Assembly (NCBI RefSeq): GCF_029351045.1
Contig: NZ_JARKIN010000001.1
Location: forward strand, 1,051,001-1,115,000
Reading direction: 5' to 3'
Length of the DNA: 64,000 bases
DNA from: Streptomyces sp. WMMB303
GTDB lineage: Bacteria; Actinomycetota; Actinomycetes; Streptomycetales; Streptomycetaceae
Below are positions 1 through 8,682 of the stretch, in pieces; positions within the stretch are counted from its first letter, which is position 1, and each line of letters opens with the position of its first letter. Position numbers and translations under genes: made by a program. Below the pieces are notes generated by a model. The model worked only from the letters and a program-made list of their open reading frames with translations, was not told the DNA's origin and searched no databases.

Positions 1-338
1 TACATGGGGTTGACGGGCACGACGGTGGCGCCCGCCTTCCACGCGCCGAGCAGCGCCAGCACATAGTGCGGGCTGTTCTGCAGCATCAGGGCGAGCCGGT
101 CGCCCTTGGCCAGGCCGCGTGCGGCGAGGTGCGCCGCGACCGCGTCGGAGAGCGCGTCGGTCTCGGCGTAGCTGAGCCGGCCGTCGAAGTAGCTGAGTGC
201 GGCCCGGTCCGGTACCTCACGGGCCGCGGCGCGGAAGGCGTGCAGCAGCGTCTGGGGCGGCGTGACGGGGGCGCGTTGGGCCTCGGTGAGCTGGGCGAGC
301 CAGGGCTTGTCCCCGTACCCGGCGGTGGTCGAGGTCAT
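1..338 (-). CDS. AMP-binding acyl-CoA ligase, N-terminal part (cut by window edge)
   Basis: Only the first about 112 residues are in the window; the gene runs off the left edge. The reading frame begins MTSTTAGYGDKPWL and contains the N-terminal pattern of the ANL (acyl-CoA synthetase) family: a PDRAAL/ALSYFDG segment, then LSYAETDALSDAVAAHL, then GDRLALMLQNSP and GATVVPVNPMY. In this family this part forms the acyl-pocket side of the N-domain; the AMP-binding P-loop would lie outside the window. The ATG at 336-338 overlaps the TGA of the upstream SDR gene (ATGA overlap), so the two are translationally coupled and probably co-transcribed. The likely role is activation of a fatty or aromatic acid to its CoA thioester; the substrate cannot be read from the sequence. 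Confidence 0.88.
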   Translation of the reverse strand, partial: MTSTTAGYGDKPWLAQLTEAQRAPVTPPQTLLHAFRAAAREVPDRAALSYFDGRLSYAETDALSDAVAAHLAARGLAKGDRLALMLQNSPHYVLALLGAWKAGATVVPVNPM

Positions 339-1144
339 GCGGGCTCCCCCTCCCGCGCCGCGGCGGCGCCCTGCGGTGTCCCGCCGGCCGCGTCCTCGAC
401 CTTGCGCTGCAGATGGTTCATGGCGCTCAGCCAGGTGTCGGTCCCGGAGGCACGCGCGGTGTAGTGGCCCTGCGTGGAGGCGTGCGGCAGGACGAGGAAA
501 CGCCCGTCGGCGAGCGCGGCGAACAGCGCGTCGGCCACGGCGTCCGGGGCGATGGCGCCGGGTCGCAGCACGAGGTCCCCCGCGACGCCGGTGGCCTCCA
601 GCATGTCGGTGCGTACCCCTTCGGGGCAGACGGCGTGCACCCGCAGGCCTCGGTGCCGGTAGGTGACCGACAGCCACTCGGCGAAGGCGAGTGCCGCGTG
701 CTTGGTGACGCTGTAGGGCGCCGAGCCGACCATCGTCAGCAGTCCGGCCGCCGAAACGGTGGACACGAAGCGGCCCCGCCCGCGCTCCAGCCAGTCCGGC
801 AGCAGTTCGCGCGCGGCCCGGACGTGCGCCATCACGTTGAGGTCCCAGGCCGCGTCCCACTGCGCGTCGGGGGTCTCGGGGCCGCCCTCGGCGCCCAGGC
901 CGGCGTTGGCGCAGAACGTGTCGACGGCACCGCCGAGCGCTTCGCGCGCGGGCGCCACGACGGTGGCGGCGTCCCCGGGAACGGCGATGCCGCCGATCTC
1001 CTCGGCGACCGCCCGGGCGCGGCCCGGATCGAGATCGTTGACCGCGACCCGCGCGCCCTCGGCCGCGAATCTGCGGGCGAGGGCGGCTCCGATGCCTCCG
1101 CCCGCTCCGGTCACGACGACGGCACTGTCGCGCAAGGACTCCAT
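335..1144 (-). CDS. SDR-family NAD(P)-dependent oxidoreductase
   Basis: A 269-residue classical short-chain dehydrogenase, the usual length for the family. It shows the nucleotide motif TGAGGGIG at residues 12-19, the NAG motif near 80-82, a catalytic Ser at about 131 and the Y-S-V-T-K motif with Tyr144 and Lys148. The acidic NDLDP after the second beta strand (Asp37/Asp39) suggests NAD+ rather than NADP+. The ATG is preceded by GGGAGG at a good distance. The gene is coupled by an ATGA overlap to the acyl-CoA ligase downstream, which suggests oxidation or reduction of an acyl or hydroxyacyl intermediate in the same catabolic route. The substrate is unknown. Confidence 0.92.
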   Translation of the reverse strand: MESLRDSAVVVTGAGGGIGAALARRFAAEGARVAVNDLDPGRARAVAEEIGGIAVPGDAATVVAPAREALGGAVDTFCANAGLGAEGGPETPDAQWDAAWDLNVMAHVRAARELLPDWLERGRGRFVSTVSAAGLLTMVGSAPYSVTKHAALAFAEWLSVTYRHRGLRVHAVCPEGVRTDMLEATGVAGDLVLRPGAIAPDAVADALFAALADGRFLVLPHASTQGHYTARASGTDTWLSAMNHLQRKVEDAAGGTPQGAAAAREGEPA

Positions 1145-1570
1145 CGGCTGCGCCTCCCACTCTCCGGGCGTGTGTTCCTACGGCCCCGTTCGGGCGCGGC
1201 CGGCGGAAGGGCTCCGCGGCGCCGCGCCCCGGTCGGCAGACTAACCAGTCGGTATGTCATTGCGGAAGGGGTGCCGGCGCCCCTCCCGACGCCGCTTCGG
1301 GAACGGCGGCGGCCGCAGGCTCGTTCCTCTGCTGTGGGCGGCGCGCGGCGCCGCGCATGCGTGACCGGTGGAGACCCCGGAAGCGGCTGCGCCCGGTGAG
1401 GCGGGGTCGCTCCCCTTACAGGAATAGCGGGCCGCATCCGGGGTAATCCGCCACGCCGAAGCAAGTGCGCGCTCTCCGCGCGAAAAAGCATCGCCGGAGA
1501 CGGATCCGAACCGCGGGGCGGCACGTCACATCCCCGACGACACGGGTCCTCTCCGCCGGAGGTGGGATGA
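1145..1570. other. Intergenic region between SDR gene and the 1571 gene
   Basis: No convincing gene lies in these 426 bases. They must carry the promoter of the SDR/ligase pair (minus strand) and of the small plus-strand gene at 1571. The only structure I can point to is the imperfect palindrome at 1242-1254, listed separately. Confidence 0.6.
1242..1254. promoter_or_regulatory. Imperfect palindrome, candidate operator of the SDR/ligase operon
   Basis: The 13-mer TAACCAGTCGGTA is a partial dyad (TA-C-A-T-G-TA positions agree on both strands). It lies about 100 bases upstream of the SDR start. Operators of TetR-type regulators of acyl-CoA metabolism often look like this, but only one copy is seen here, so this is a weak call. 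Confidence 0.3.
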
Positions 1571-2152
1571 TTGGCCGGTTTCAGAGCGCTCGCCCGACAG
1601 GTCCGGGATCCGGACAGAGAACGGTCCCAGCGGCGACAGGCGCTGCGCAAGTGCCTGGAGCGGTTCGCCCCCTACGGACACCGCGCCACCTGGCAGCACC
1701 TGTGCAGGAACGCCGGATTCGACCCGGACGACCGCGAACCCGACCCCGCGCTGCTCGTCGCGGCTCTGGAGGAGCTGGAGGAGGCCCGCGCGGTCTGGCT
1801 CGCCTACGAGTCCGAAGTCGCCGCCCGCCGCAGGCGGGAGAAGCACAACGGGATCAGGCAGCCGACCGCACTCGACGAGTGGCACCGCAGGACGTGGGGC
1901 GGCAGGTCGCTGTTGCGGTGCGATCCGGCCCGGCCGCCGACTCCCCGGCTGGCGGAGGTGCTGCGCCGCATGATCGCCATGCCGGGCGCCGTCCGGGACG
2001 CACCCCCCTACCGCCGTGCCCTGCGCATGGAGCGGGGGGCCCGTGCGGAGATCCGCACCGAGGGCACCGGTCGCCGCGAGAGCCGCAATCCGCACCGCAC
2101 GGGCACCGGTTCCCGGCTCGGGTTCGGCAGCCCGCTGCCCTCCCAGGGCTGA
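1571..2152 (+). CDS. Conserved actinomycete protein of unknown function
   Basis: A 193-residue protein I do not recognise as a named family. It is rich in Arg and Glu, has no signal peptide or membrane segment, and is probably helical in its first 90 residues (FRALARQVRDPDRER..., ALLVAALEELEEARAVWLAYESEVAARRRR). The C-terminal 40 residues are low-complexity Arg/Gly/Ser. A TTG start at 1571 is chosen because GGAGGTGGG sits 4-12 bases upstream. The strong third-position G/C bias in this frame supports real coding. It stands upstream of the MaoC gene on the same strand with 256 bases between, so it is not clearly part of that unit. Confidence 0.6.
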   Translation: MAGFRALARQVRDPDRERSQRRQALRKCLERFAPYGHRATWQHLCRNAGFDPDDREPDPALLVAALEELEEARAVWLAYESEVAARRRREKHNGIRQPTALDEWHRRTWGGRSLLRCDPARPPTPRLAEVLRRMIAMPGAVRDAPPYRRALRMERGARAEIRTEGTGRRESRNPHRTGTGSRLGFGSPLPSQG

Positions 2153-2349
2153 GCGGCCGCGGCCCGCGAATGACCGCGGCGCCCGCCGTCCGGGCCGTAC
2201 CGGCGGACCGGACGCACCACCGGAGGGGCGCGGCACGAGGCACCGGGACGCGGCACGGGGGGCCGGGACGCGGCACCCGGGCGCGGCGGGCGGCGACGGG
2301 CCGGGGTGGCGCCCCGCTGAGCCCTGCTGGCATGCTGACGGGCACGCGC

Positions 2350-2363
2350 TGAGCGATCGCTTA
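2350..2363. promoter_or_regulatory. TetR-type operator-like palindrome, site 1 (upstream of maoC-like gene)
   Basis: TGAGCGATCGCTTA, a near-perfect 14-base palindrome 46 bases upstream of the MaoC-like start. A closely related 14-mer lies at the promoter of the neighbouring TetR gene (3510-3523). The shared pattern is TGAGCG-NN-[CT]GCTTA. Two matching palindromes flanking a regulator and its likely target are typical of a TetR operator. Confidence 0.7.
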
Positions 2364-2408
2364 TTCGGCATCTGCTCCGCGACTTAACCAGCGTGGGAGG
2401 TTGTTTGC

Positions 2409-2873
2409 ATGGCGGAACCCCAGGTTTTCACGTCGGCCCCGGAGCTGCGCGCCGCAGTCGGCCAAGAGCTGGGCGTCAGCGACTGGCTTGAGGTGGACCA
2501 GAAGCGGATCGACCTCTTCGCGGACGCGACCGGCGACCATCAGTGGATCCATGTGGACCCGGAGCGCGCCGCCGAGGGCCCCTTCGGGAGCACCATCGCG
2601 CACGGCTATCTGACCCTCTCGCTGCTGCCCGCGCTCGTTCCGCAGATCCTCCGCGTCGAAGGAGTGCGGATGGGCGTCAACTACGGCACGGACAAAGTAC
2701 GTTTCCCCGCCCCGGTACCCGTCGGCTCCCGGCTGCGCGCCCGGGCGACCCTGGCCGACGTCAGCGAGACGCCGGACGGCGGGGTGCAGGTCGCCGCGCA
2801 GGTGACCGTGGAACGGGAGGGCGGCGACAAGCCGGTGTGCGTCGCGGTGAGCCTCAGCCGTTACTACTGGTGA
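2409..2873 (+). CDS. MaoC-family (R)-specific enoyl-CoA hydratase / dehydratase
   Basis: A 154-residue single hot-dog domain protein of the NodN/MaoC family. The hydratase-2 signature is clear: FADATGDHQWIHVD carries the catalytic Asp and His of the D-x4-H type motif (residues about 38-46), followed by GPFGSTIAHGYLTLSLLP. The family hydrates trans-2-enoyl-CoA to (R)-3-hydroxyacyl-CoA. The ATG is preceded by GGGAGG. Its 3' end overlaps the 3' end of the convergent TetR gene by 20 bases. The operator-like palindrome at 2350-2363 implies control by that TetR protein. Confidence 0.92.
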   Translation: MAEPQVFTSAPELRAAVGQELGVSDWLEVDQKRIDLFADATGDHQWIHVDPERAAEGPFGSTIAHGYLTLSLLPALVPQILRVEGVRMGVNYGTDKVRFPAPVPVGSRLRARATLADVSETPDGGVQVAAQVTVEREGGDKPVCVAVSLSRYYW

Positions 2874-3489
2874 GACCGGCGGGCCGGTGGCCCGCCATCC
2901 GCAGGGCGAGATCGGCGTACAGCGCGCCGATCTCGTCCGGCGTCCTGCGGCCCTCCGGGCTGAACCAGCGGGCGACGTCGATGCACAGCGACATCACGGC
3001 CAGCGCCGTGCCCCGCAGGTCCGGGATGTCGAACTCCCCGGCCGCCACGCCCTCCTCCAGGACCGCACGCAGAATCTCCTCACTGCGCCTGCGCAGCAGC
3101 ACGATCCGCGCGTAGTGCTCCTCCCCCAGCGCCGCCAGCTCGTACTGGACGACCCGGGCCGTGGTGTGGTGCTCCGCGTGCCAGCGCACGAACGCGCGGA
3201 CGGCGCCGGCGAGTCGCTCCGCGCAGTCGGGCGCGCTCGCGACCGCCTCCTCCAGCACCGCGACCGAGCGCTCGTGGCCGACCCTGCTGATGTGGAAGAG
3301 CAGCTCTTCCTTGGTCTTGTAGTGGATGTAGAGCGCGGCGGGGCTCATCCCCGCACGTCCTGCGATGTCGCGGGTGGTGGTGGCGTGGAAACCCCGCTCG
3401 GCGAACGCCTCCACGGCACCCAGCAGCAGGCGGCGGGCGGCGTCCGGGGTGACGCCGCCGAAGGATTCATCGATCTCACCCGTCGTCAT
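2854..3489 (-). CDS. TetR/AcrR-family transcriptional regulator
   Basis: A 211-residue regulator. The N-terminal helix-turn-helix is typical: LLLGAVEAFAERGFHATTTRDIAGRAGMSPAALYIHYKTKEELLFHI (residues about 21-67). The C-terminal ligand domain resembles that of regulators of acyl-CoA metabolism, with the pattern AVVRAFVRWHAEHHTTARVV. It is convergent with the MaoC gene. A 14-base palindrome lies just upstream of its own start (3510-3523) and a second copy upstream of maoC, so it probably represses itself and the hydratase, with an acyl-CoA as the likely inducer (inference). Confidence 0.92.
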   Translation of the reverse strand: MTTGEIDESFGGVTPDAARRLLLGAVEAFAERGFHATTTRDIAGRAGMSPAALYIHYKTKEELLFHISRVGHERSVAVLEEAVASAPDCAERLAGAVRAFVRWHAEHHTTARVVQYELAALGEEHYARIVLLRRRSEEILRAVLEEGVAAGEFDIPDLRGTALAVMSLCIDVARWFSPEGRRTPDEIGALYADLALRMAGHRPAGLTSSNG

Positions 3490-3509
3490 CCGCCCAGCTT
3501 ACTGCGCAC

Positions 3510-3523
3510 TGAGCGGATGCTTA
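3510..3523. promoter_or_regulatory. TetR-type operator-like palindrome, site 2 (TetR promoter)
   Basis: TGAGCGGATGCTTA, 21 bases upstream of the TetR start codon. It matches the site at 2350-2363 in 11 of 14 positions. It is well placed for autorepression. Confidence 0.68.
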
Positions 3524-3583
3524 GCCCGGGCCCCGCCGAGGCCCGGCGGACCTCCGGGCCCGGGTGCGAGAGCGGCCCGAGGC

Positions 3584-4669
3584 TCAGAAGACCACCAGGG
3601 TGCGCCCGCCCCGTCCGGCCCGCATGGCCGCGAACGCGTCCCCGACGCCCTCCAGCCCGACCCGCTCGCTCACCAACGCCCCCAGCTCCAGCCGCCCGTC
3701 CCGCACATGCTGGGCCAGCACGGGGACGTCCCGCGCGGGATCGGAGTCACCGTAGACGCAGCCCCGCAGCTCCCGGGCGAAGTGGAAGATCTCCAGCGCC
3801 GAGAAGGAGACCTGCTCGTCCTTGCCGCCGATGCCGACCACCACCGCCCGGCCGCCCCGCCGGGTGCAGTCCCAGGCTGCGCGGACGGTCGCGGCCCGCC
3901 CCACGCACTCGACGGCCACGTCGGCACCGTAGCCGCCCTCGGTGAGCGCGCGGATCTCCTTGGCGGTCTTCTCGCCCGCCACGACGAAGTCCGTCGCCCC
4001 GGCGGCCCGCGCCATCTCCTCCTTCTCCGCGGAGACGTCCACCGCCACGATCTGTCCGGCGCCCGCCAGCCGCGCCGACTGCAAGGTGGCCAGCCCCACC
4101 CCGCCCACGCCGAACACCGCGACCGACTCGCCCACCCGCACCCGGGCGCTGTGGTGCACCGCGCCGTACCCGGTGAGCATGGCGCAGCCCAGCAGCGCCG
4201 CGTCCTCCAGCGGCACCCCCGGGGGCAGCGGGAGCACGGCGCGGCGCGGCACGACCGTCTCCTCGGCGAAGGCGGCGACGCTCAGCCCGGGGTAGAGGCC
4301 GTCGCCGCTGCGGGTGCGCGCGTAGGGGGTGGTGGTGGCGTCGTTGGCCCGCACGCAGAGCCAGGGCTCGGACAGCTGCGCGCAGAAGTGGCACTCGCCG
4401 CAGCTCGGTGCCCAGTTGAGGACGACGCGGTCACCGGGGGCGACGTCCCGTACGTCCTCACCCACGGCGACGACGGTTCCCGCACCCTCGTGGCCGAGAA
4501 CGGCGGGTACCGGCTGCCGCAGGATGCCGTTGGCCAGCGAGAGGTCGGAGTGGCAGACCCCGGCGGCGGCGAGCCGTACCCGCACCTGGCCGGGGCCCGG
4601 GTCCGGCAGGACTATCGAGGTGACCTCCAGCGGTGCCGAGACGGCGGGCAGAACGAGGGCGCGAACCAT
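3584..4669 (-). CDS. Zinc-dependent alcohol dehydrogenase (MDR family)
   Basis: A 361-residue medium-chain dehydrogenase. Catalytic zinc ligands are Cys39 (GVCHSD) and His60 with Glu61 (GHEGAG), and a third Cys near 168 (LLGCAMLTGYG). The structural zinc loop is present: Cys90, Cys93, Cys96 and Cys105 (CGECHFCAQLSEPWLC). The Rossmann motif GVGGVGLA follows. This is the class that oxidises primary or aromatic alcohols to aldehydes with NAD+. The aldehyde dehydrogenase gene lies 76 bases upstream on the same strand, so the two probably carry out alcohol to aldehyde to acid in one operon. The substrate is not evident. Confidence 0.93.
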   Translation of the reverse strand: MVRALVLPAVSAPLEVTSIVLPDPGPGQVRVRLAAAGVCHSDLSLANGILRQPVPAVLGHEGAGTVVAVGEDVRDVAPGDRVVLNWAPSCGECHFCAQLSEPWLCVRANDATTTPYARTRSGDGLYPGLSVAAFAEETVVPRRAVLPLPPGVPLEDAALLGCAMLTGYGAVHHSARVRVGESVAVFGVGGVGLATLQSARLAGAGQIVAVDVSAEKEEMARAAGATDFVVAGEKTAKEIRALTEGGYGADVAVECVGRAATVRAAWDCTRRGGRAVVVGIGGKDEQVSFSALEIFHFARELRGCVYGDSDPARDVPVLAQHVRDGRLELGALVSERVGLEGVGDAFAAMRAGRGGRTLVVF

Positions 4670-4745
4670 GCGGGCTCCAAGCGGGGTGCGGGACGGGAGT
4701 GACCTCGGACGGACCGGCCCGGCGCGGCCGGTGTGGGCGTGGATC

Positions 4746-6164
4746 TCAGAGCTGGAGGGACTTGGTCTGCAGATATTCCTCCAGGCCGTGCACGCCCAGT
4801 TCCCGTCCGACGCCCGACTGCTTGTATCCGCCGAAGGGCGCCAGGGGGTTGAACCGGCCGCCGTTGATGTCGACCTGTCCGGTCTCCATCCGGCGCGCGA
4901 AGGCGACGGCCTCCTCCTCGTCCTCGGACCACACGGCGCCGGCCAGGCCGTAGACGGTGCCGTTGGCGATCCGCAGCGCGTCCTCGGTGTCCTCGTATGC
5001 CAGCAGGGACAGGACGGGGCCGAAGATCTCCTCCTGGGCGATGGTCATCCCGGGGGTGACGTCGGCGAAGACGGTGGGCCGGACGTAGTGGCCGCGCTCC
5101 GCGCCCTCGGGGGGCTCGGCGCCGCCGGCCACGAGCCGGGCGCCCTCCTTGCTGCCGCGTTCGATGTAACCGGTGACCCTCGCGCGCTGCGCGGCGTTGA
5201 CGAGGGGGCCGACCCGGGTGGCCTCGTCCAGCGGGTCACCGGTGGTGTACTTGGCGGTGGCTTCGGCTGCCAGCCGTACGGCCTCCTCGTAGCGCTCGGA
5301 GTCCACCAGCATCCGGGTCCAGGCGCTGCACGTCTGCCCGGAGTTGGCCATCACGTTGGCGACGCCGACCTTCACGGCCTTCGCCAGGTCGGCACCGGGC
5401 AGGATGACGTTGGCCGATTTGCCGCCGAGTTCGAGCGCGACGCGCTTGACGCCGGAGGCGGCCGCCGCACCGATGCGGCGGCCGACGGCGGTGGAGCCGG
5501 TGAAGGAGAGCAGGTCGATGTCCTCGTGCTCGGCCAGCGCCTGTCCGGCGATCGGGCCGAGCCCGGTGACCAGGTTGAAGACCCCGGCGGGCACCCCCGC
5601 CTCGTCGACGGCTTCCGCGAACAGCTGGGCGACCAGCGGGGTGTCCTCGGCCGGTTTGAGCACCATGGTGCAGCCGGCGGCGAGGGCCGGTGCGGCCTTG
5701 GCCACGATCTGGTGCAGCGGGTAGTTCCACGGGGTGATGGCACCGACGACTCCGACCGGCTCGCGCAGCACCAGGGAGTTGCCCAGCCGCTCCTCGAAGG
5801 AGTACTCGGCGGCGAGCTCCGCGTAGCCGGTGCACACGGCGATCGGCACGGCGGCGTGCACCTTCTGCGAGAGGGTGAGCGGGGAGCCGAGTTCGGCGGT
5901 GACGGTCCGGGCGATCTCCTCACGCCGGTCGGTGAGGATCCGCCGGAGCGCGTCCAGCCGCGCGGCGCGTTCCGCCGGCGGGGTGGCGGCCCAGCCGGGC
6001 AGCGCCGCGCGGGCGGCGCGCACGGCTGCCGCGACGTCCTCGGGTCCGCCCGCGGGGACGGTGGCCAGGAGGGTTCCGTCGGCGGGGTTGGTGACCTCGA
6101 TCGTCCCGGTGCCCGCGGCGGGGCGCCAGGCGCCGTCGATGTACATGCCGTCGTGTGCCTTCAT
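4746..6164 (-). CDS. Aldehyde dehydrogenase (NAD+)
   Basis: A 472-residue ALDH superfamily member of normal length. It shows the cofactor segment TPWNYPL (145-150), the Rossmann motif FTGSTAVGRRIG (221-232), the general base Glu245 in LELGGKS and the nucleophile Cys279 in GQTCSAWTRM. The C-terminal PFGGYKQSGVGRELG is also present. It oxidises an aldehyde to the acid; paired with the zinc alcohol dehydrogenase just downstream it likely serves an alcohol-degradation route. The ribosome site (AGTAGG) before the ATG is weak. Confidence 0.93.
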   Translation of the reverse strand: MKAHDGMYIDGAWRPAAGTGTIEVTNPADGTLLATVPAGGPEDVAAAVRAARAALPGWAATPPAERAARLDALRRILTDRREEIARTVTAELGSPLTLSQKVHAAVPIAVCTGYAELAAEYSFEERLGNSLVLREPVGVVGAITPWNYPLHQIVAKAAPALAAGCTMVLKPAEDTPLVAQLFAEAVDEAGVPAGVFNLVTGLGPIAGQALAEHEDIDLLSFTGSTAVGRRIGAAAASGVKRVALELGGKSANVILPGADLAKAVKVGVANVMANSGQTCSAWTRMLVDSERYEEAVRLAAEATAKYTTGDPLDEATRVGPLVNAAQRARVTGYIERGSKEGARLVAGGAEPPEGAERGHYVRPTVFADVTPGMTIAQEEIFGPVLSLLAYEDTEDALRIANGTVYGLAGAVWSEDEEEAVAFARRMETGQVDINGGRFNPLAPFGGYKQSGVGRELGVHGLEEYLQTKSLQL

Positions 6165-6300
6165 GGGGCAAACCTACTGTCGGGTCAGCAAGGTGTCAGC
6201 ACGGCGTCGGGGTGCCCTGGGTCACCGGGGCCGGTGGCACCGCCCGGCCCCCCGGCGCGTCCGACGGGCACGCGTGGCGGCGTTGACGGAGATCCCTGTT

Positions 6301-6324
6301 ATTCCTATGGTCACCCATAGGAAT
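6301..6324. promoter_or_regulatory. Perfect 24-base palindrome at the hmgA promoter
   Basis: Arms ATTCCTATGG and CCATAGGAAT separated by TCAC, a perfect 10+10 dyad ending 23 bases before the preferred hmgA start. TATTCCTAT inside the left arm could serve as a -10 element, so a bound protein would block transcription. The GntR/UTRA regulator encoded directly downstream of hmgA is the natural candidate (inference). Such a long exact dyad in 73% G+C DNA is unlikely by chance. Confidence 0.8.
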
Positions 6325-6347
6325 CCATGATGCGGCGGGAGTTGGCG

Positions 6348-7754
6348 ATGGGCCAGGGCACCGAGAGCACCACCAGCAGCACCGGCACCTCCGCCGACCA
6401 GGCACGGGACCGGGCGCGCGGCACAGCCGAGCGCCTGACCTACCAGGCCGGGTTCGGCAACGAGCACAGCAGCGAGGCGGAGCCGGGCGCGTTGCCCCTC
6501 GGCCGCAACTCCCCCCAGCGGGCGCCGCTGGGCCTGTACGCGGAGCAGTTGAGTGGCAGCGCCTTCACCGAGCCCCGGGCGCACAACCGCCGCTCGTGGC
6601 TCTACCGCATCCGCCCCTCGGCGGCGCACCCACGCTTCGTCCGCACGGACAACGGCGGCCTGCGGAGCGCCCCCTTCGAGGAGACGGAGCCCGATCCCAA
6701 CCGGCTGCGCTGGGGCCCGCTGCCCGATCCTCCCCCGAGCTCTTCGAGCAAGGGGTACCCCCAGGGCACCGACTTCCTGGCCGGGCTCTGGACGCTCGGC
6801 GGCAACGGCGACGCACGGCAGCGCAGCGGTATGGCCGTACATCTGTACGCCGCCAACGTGTCCATGACCGACCGGGTGTTCAGCGACGCGGACGGCGAAC
6901 TGCTGATCGTCCCCGAGCGCGGCGGACTGCTGCTGCACACCGAGTTCGGGCCGCTGAGCGCGGCCCCGGGGCATGTGGCGCTGATCCCGCGCGGGGTGCG
7001 CTTCCGGGTGGAGCTGCTGGAGGAGAGCGCGCGCGGGTACGTCTGCGAGAACTACGGCCGCCCCTTCGTCCTGCCCGACCTGGGGCCGATCGGCGCCAAT
7101 GGGCTCGCCAACGCGCGGGACTTCCTGGCCCCCACGGCCGCGTACGAGGACGTGGAGCAACCGGTGGAGGTGGTCAACAAGTTCTGCGGCAACCTGTGGA
7201 AGGCCGTCTACGACCACTCGCCGCTGGACGTCGTGGCCTGGCACGGCAACCATCTGCCCTACGTCTACGATCTGCGCCGCTTCAACGTGCTGGGCAGCAT
7301 CAGCTACGACCATCCCGACCCCTCGATCTTCACCGTGCTGACCTCGCCCTCGGACACTCCGGGCCTGGCCGGGGTGGACTTCGTGGTCTTCGCACCCCGC
7401 TGGCTGGTGGGCGAGGACACCTTCCGGCCGCCGTACTTCCACCGCAACGTGATGAGCGAGTACATGGGCCTGATCGAGGGCGCCTACGACGCCAAGGCAG
7501 GCGGCGCCGGCGGCTTCGTGCCGGGCGGGGGTTCGCTGCACAACATGATGTCGGCGCACGGCCCCGACCGGGAGACCTTCGAACGGGCCTCGGCCGCCGA
7601 GCTGGCACCGCAGAAGATCGACGACGGGCTGGCCTTCATGTTCGAGACACGCTGGCCGGTCACGCTCACCGGGCAGGCCGCGGGCGCCGCACACCTGCAG
7701 GCGGACTACGACGCGGTGTGGCAGGGTCTTGAGCGCCACTTCCCGGCTCCCTGA
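6348..7754 (+). CDS. hmgA: Homogentisate 1,2-dioxygenase
   Basis: Opens the ring of homogentisate to maleylacetoacetate in phenylalanine/tyrosine catabolism. The Fe(II) ligand motifs are present: [15 protein letters not shown] supplies a His and Glu, and [12 protein letters not shown] the second His. The N-terminal [13 protein letters not shown] and the segment [12 protein letters not shown] are diagnostic for the family. I place the start at the ATG at 6348, which has GGGAG seven bases upstream, rather than the in-frame ATG at 6327 just after the palindrome; this gives 468 residues, with an unusual Ser/Thr-rich N-terminal tail of about 25. The palindrome at 6301-6324 suggests repression in the absence of substrate. 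A GntR gene follows after 28 bases. Confidence 0.97.
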   Translation: MGQGTESTTSSTGTSADQARDRARGTAERLTYQAGFGNEHSSEAEPGALPLGRNSPQRAPLGLYAEQLSGSAFTEPRAHNRRSWLYRIRPSAAHPRFVRTDNGGLRSAPFEETEPDPNRLRWGPLPDPPPSSSSKGYPQGTDFLAGLWTLGGNGDARQRSGMAVHLYAANVSMTDRVFSDADGELLIVPERGGLLLHTEFGPLSAAPGHVALIPRGVRFRVELLEESARGYVCENYGRPFVLPDLGPIGANGLANARDFLAPTAAYEDVEQPVEVVNKFCGNLWKAVYDHSPLDVVAWHGNHLPYVYDLRRFNVLGSISYDHPDPSIFTVLTSPSDTPGLAGVDFVVFAPRWLVGEDTFRPPYFHRNVMSEYMGLIEGAYDAKAGGAGGFVPGGGSLHNMMSAHGPDRETFERASAAELAPQKIDDGLAFMFETRWPVTLTGQAAGAAHLQADYDAVWQGLERHFPAP

Positions 7755-7782
7755 TGTCCCCGGTCCCGTGGAGGCACGCCCC

Positions 7783-8559
7783 ATGACGACGCTGTTCACC
7801 CCCGACTCCGTCGAGCTGAACCGGAAGCTGCCCCTCTGGTACCAGGTCTCCCAGTCCCTCCGCGCCTCCATACTCGGCCGTCCACCGCAGGCGCCGGACC
7901 GGCTGCCGCCCGAGGACCGGCTGGCCGAGCACTACGGCGTCAGTGTGCTGACCATGCGCCAGGCTCTCAAGGAGCTGGAGACGGAGGGGCTGATCAGCCG
8001 GCACCGGCGGCGCGGCACCTTCATCGAAGCGGAGGCGCGCCGGGCCCGACCGGTGCGGCTGCTCGGTTCGGTGGACACGATCGTCGCCCAGCAGTCCGGT
8101 GAACCCACCACGCTGCTGGGCCACGGACCGGAGCCGGTCCCCGCCGAGCTGGCCGAGTACTTCCCCGGCCGGCAGGAGGCGATGGCCTACCGGCGGCTGC
8201 GCTGCGAACGGGAGAGCGGCGAACCGACCAACTGGGCCTGCAACCTCATCCGCAGCGACGTCGCCGACCACATCGATCCGGCGGATCTGCGCCGGGACTG
8301 GCCGATGACGAAGGTGCTGCGGGACGCCGTGGGGGTGCGGATCAGCAGGATCACGGACACGGTCGAGGCGCGGCTGGCCGATCCGGAGACGGCCCGGCTG
8401 CTGCGGGTGCCGCTGCTGAGTCCGATCCTGCACTACACGGGAGTGACCTACGACGCGGAGGGCCGCGTGGTGGACGTGGTCCGCATCCACTACCGGGGGG
8501 ATCGCTTCGCCTTCTCCGTGACGCTGGAGAACCTGGCGGACCACGACGACCGGATGTGA
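7783..8559 (+). CDS. GntR-family regulator with UTRA domain (HutC type)
   Basis: A 258-residue regulator: winged-helix domain at residues about 10-80 (PLWYQVSQSLRASIL..., LAEHYGVSVLTMRQALKELETEGLISRHRRRGTFI), then a UTRA ligand domain to the end. The ATG at 7783 is preferred over an in-frame upstream start because GTGGAGG lies ten bases before it. It follows hmgA in the same direction with 28 bases between, so it is probably co-transcribed. Together with the palindrome upstream of hmgA this suggests an autoregulated homogentisate or tyrosine-degradation switch. The ligand is not known from the sequence. Confidence 0.93.
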   Translation: MTTLFTPDSVELNRKLPLWYQVSQSLRASILGRPPQAPDRLPPEDRLAEHYGVSVLTMRQALKELETEGLISRHRRRGTFIEAEARRARPVRLLGSVDTIVAQQSGEPTTLLGHGPEPVPAELAEYFPGRQEAMAYRRLRCERESGEPTNWACNLIRSDVADHIDPADLRRDWPMTKVLRDAVGVRISRITDTVEARLADPETARLLRVPLLSPILHYTGVTYDAEGRVVDVVRIHYRGDRFAFSVTLENLADHDDRM

Positions 8560-8682
8560 CGGGTGCGGCGGGCCGGGGAGCCGGGACAGGGTGCGAGTAC
8601 GGGAGGCACGAGGGGGAACGGCCGCCGGGACGTTCCGCGGAGGATCCGCGGACTCCGCGAGGGAGCAGTCCGGCGGCCGCCT

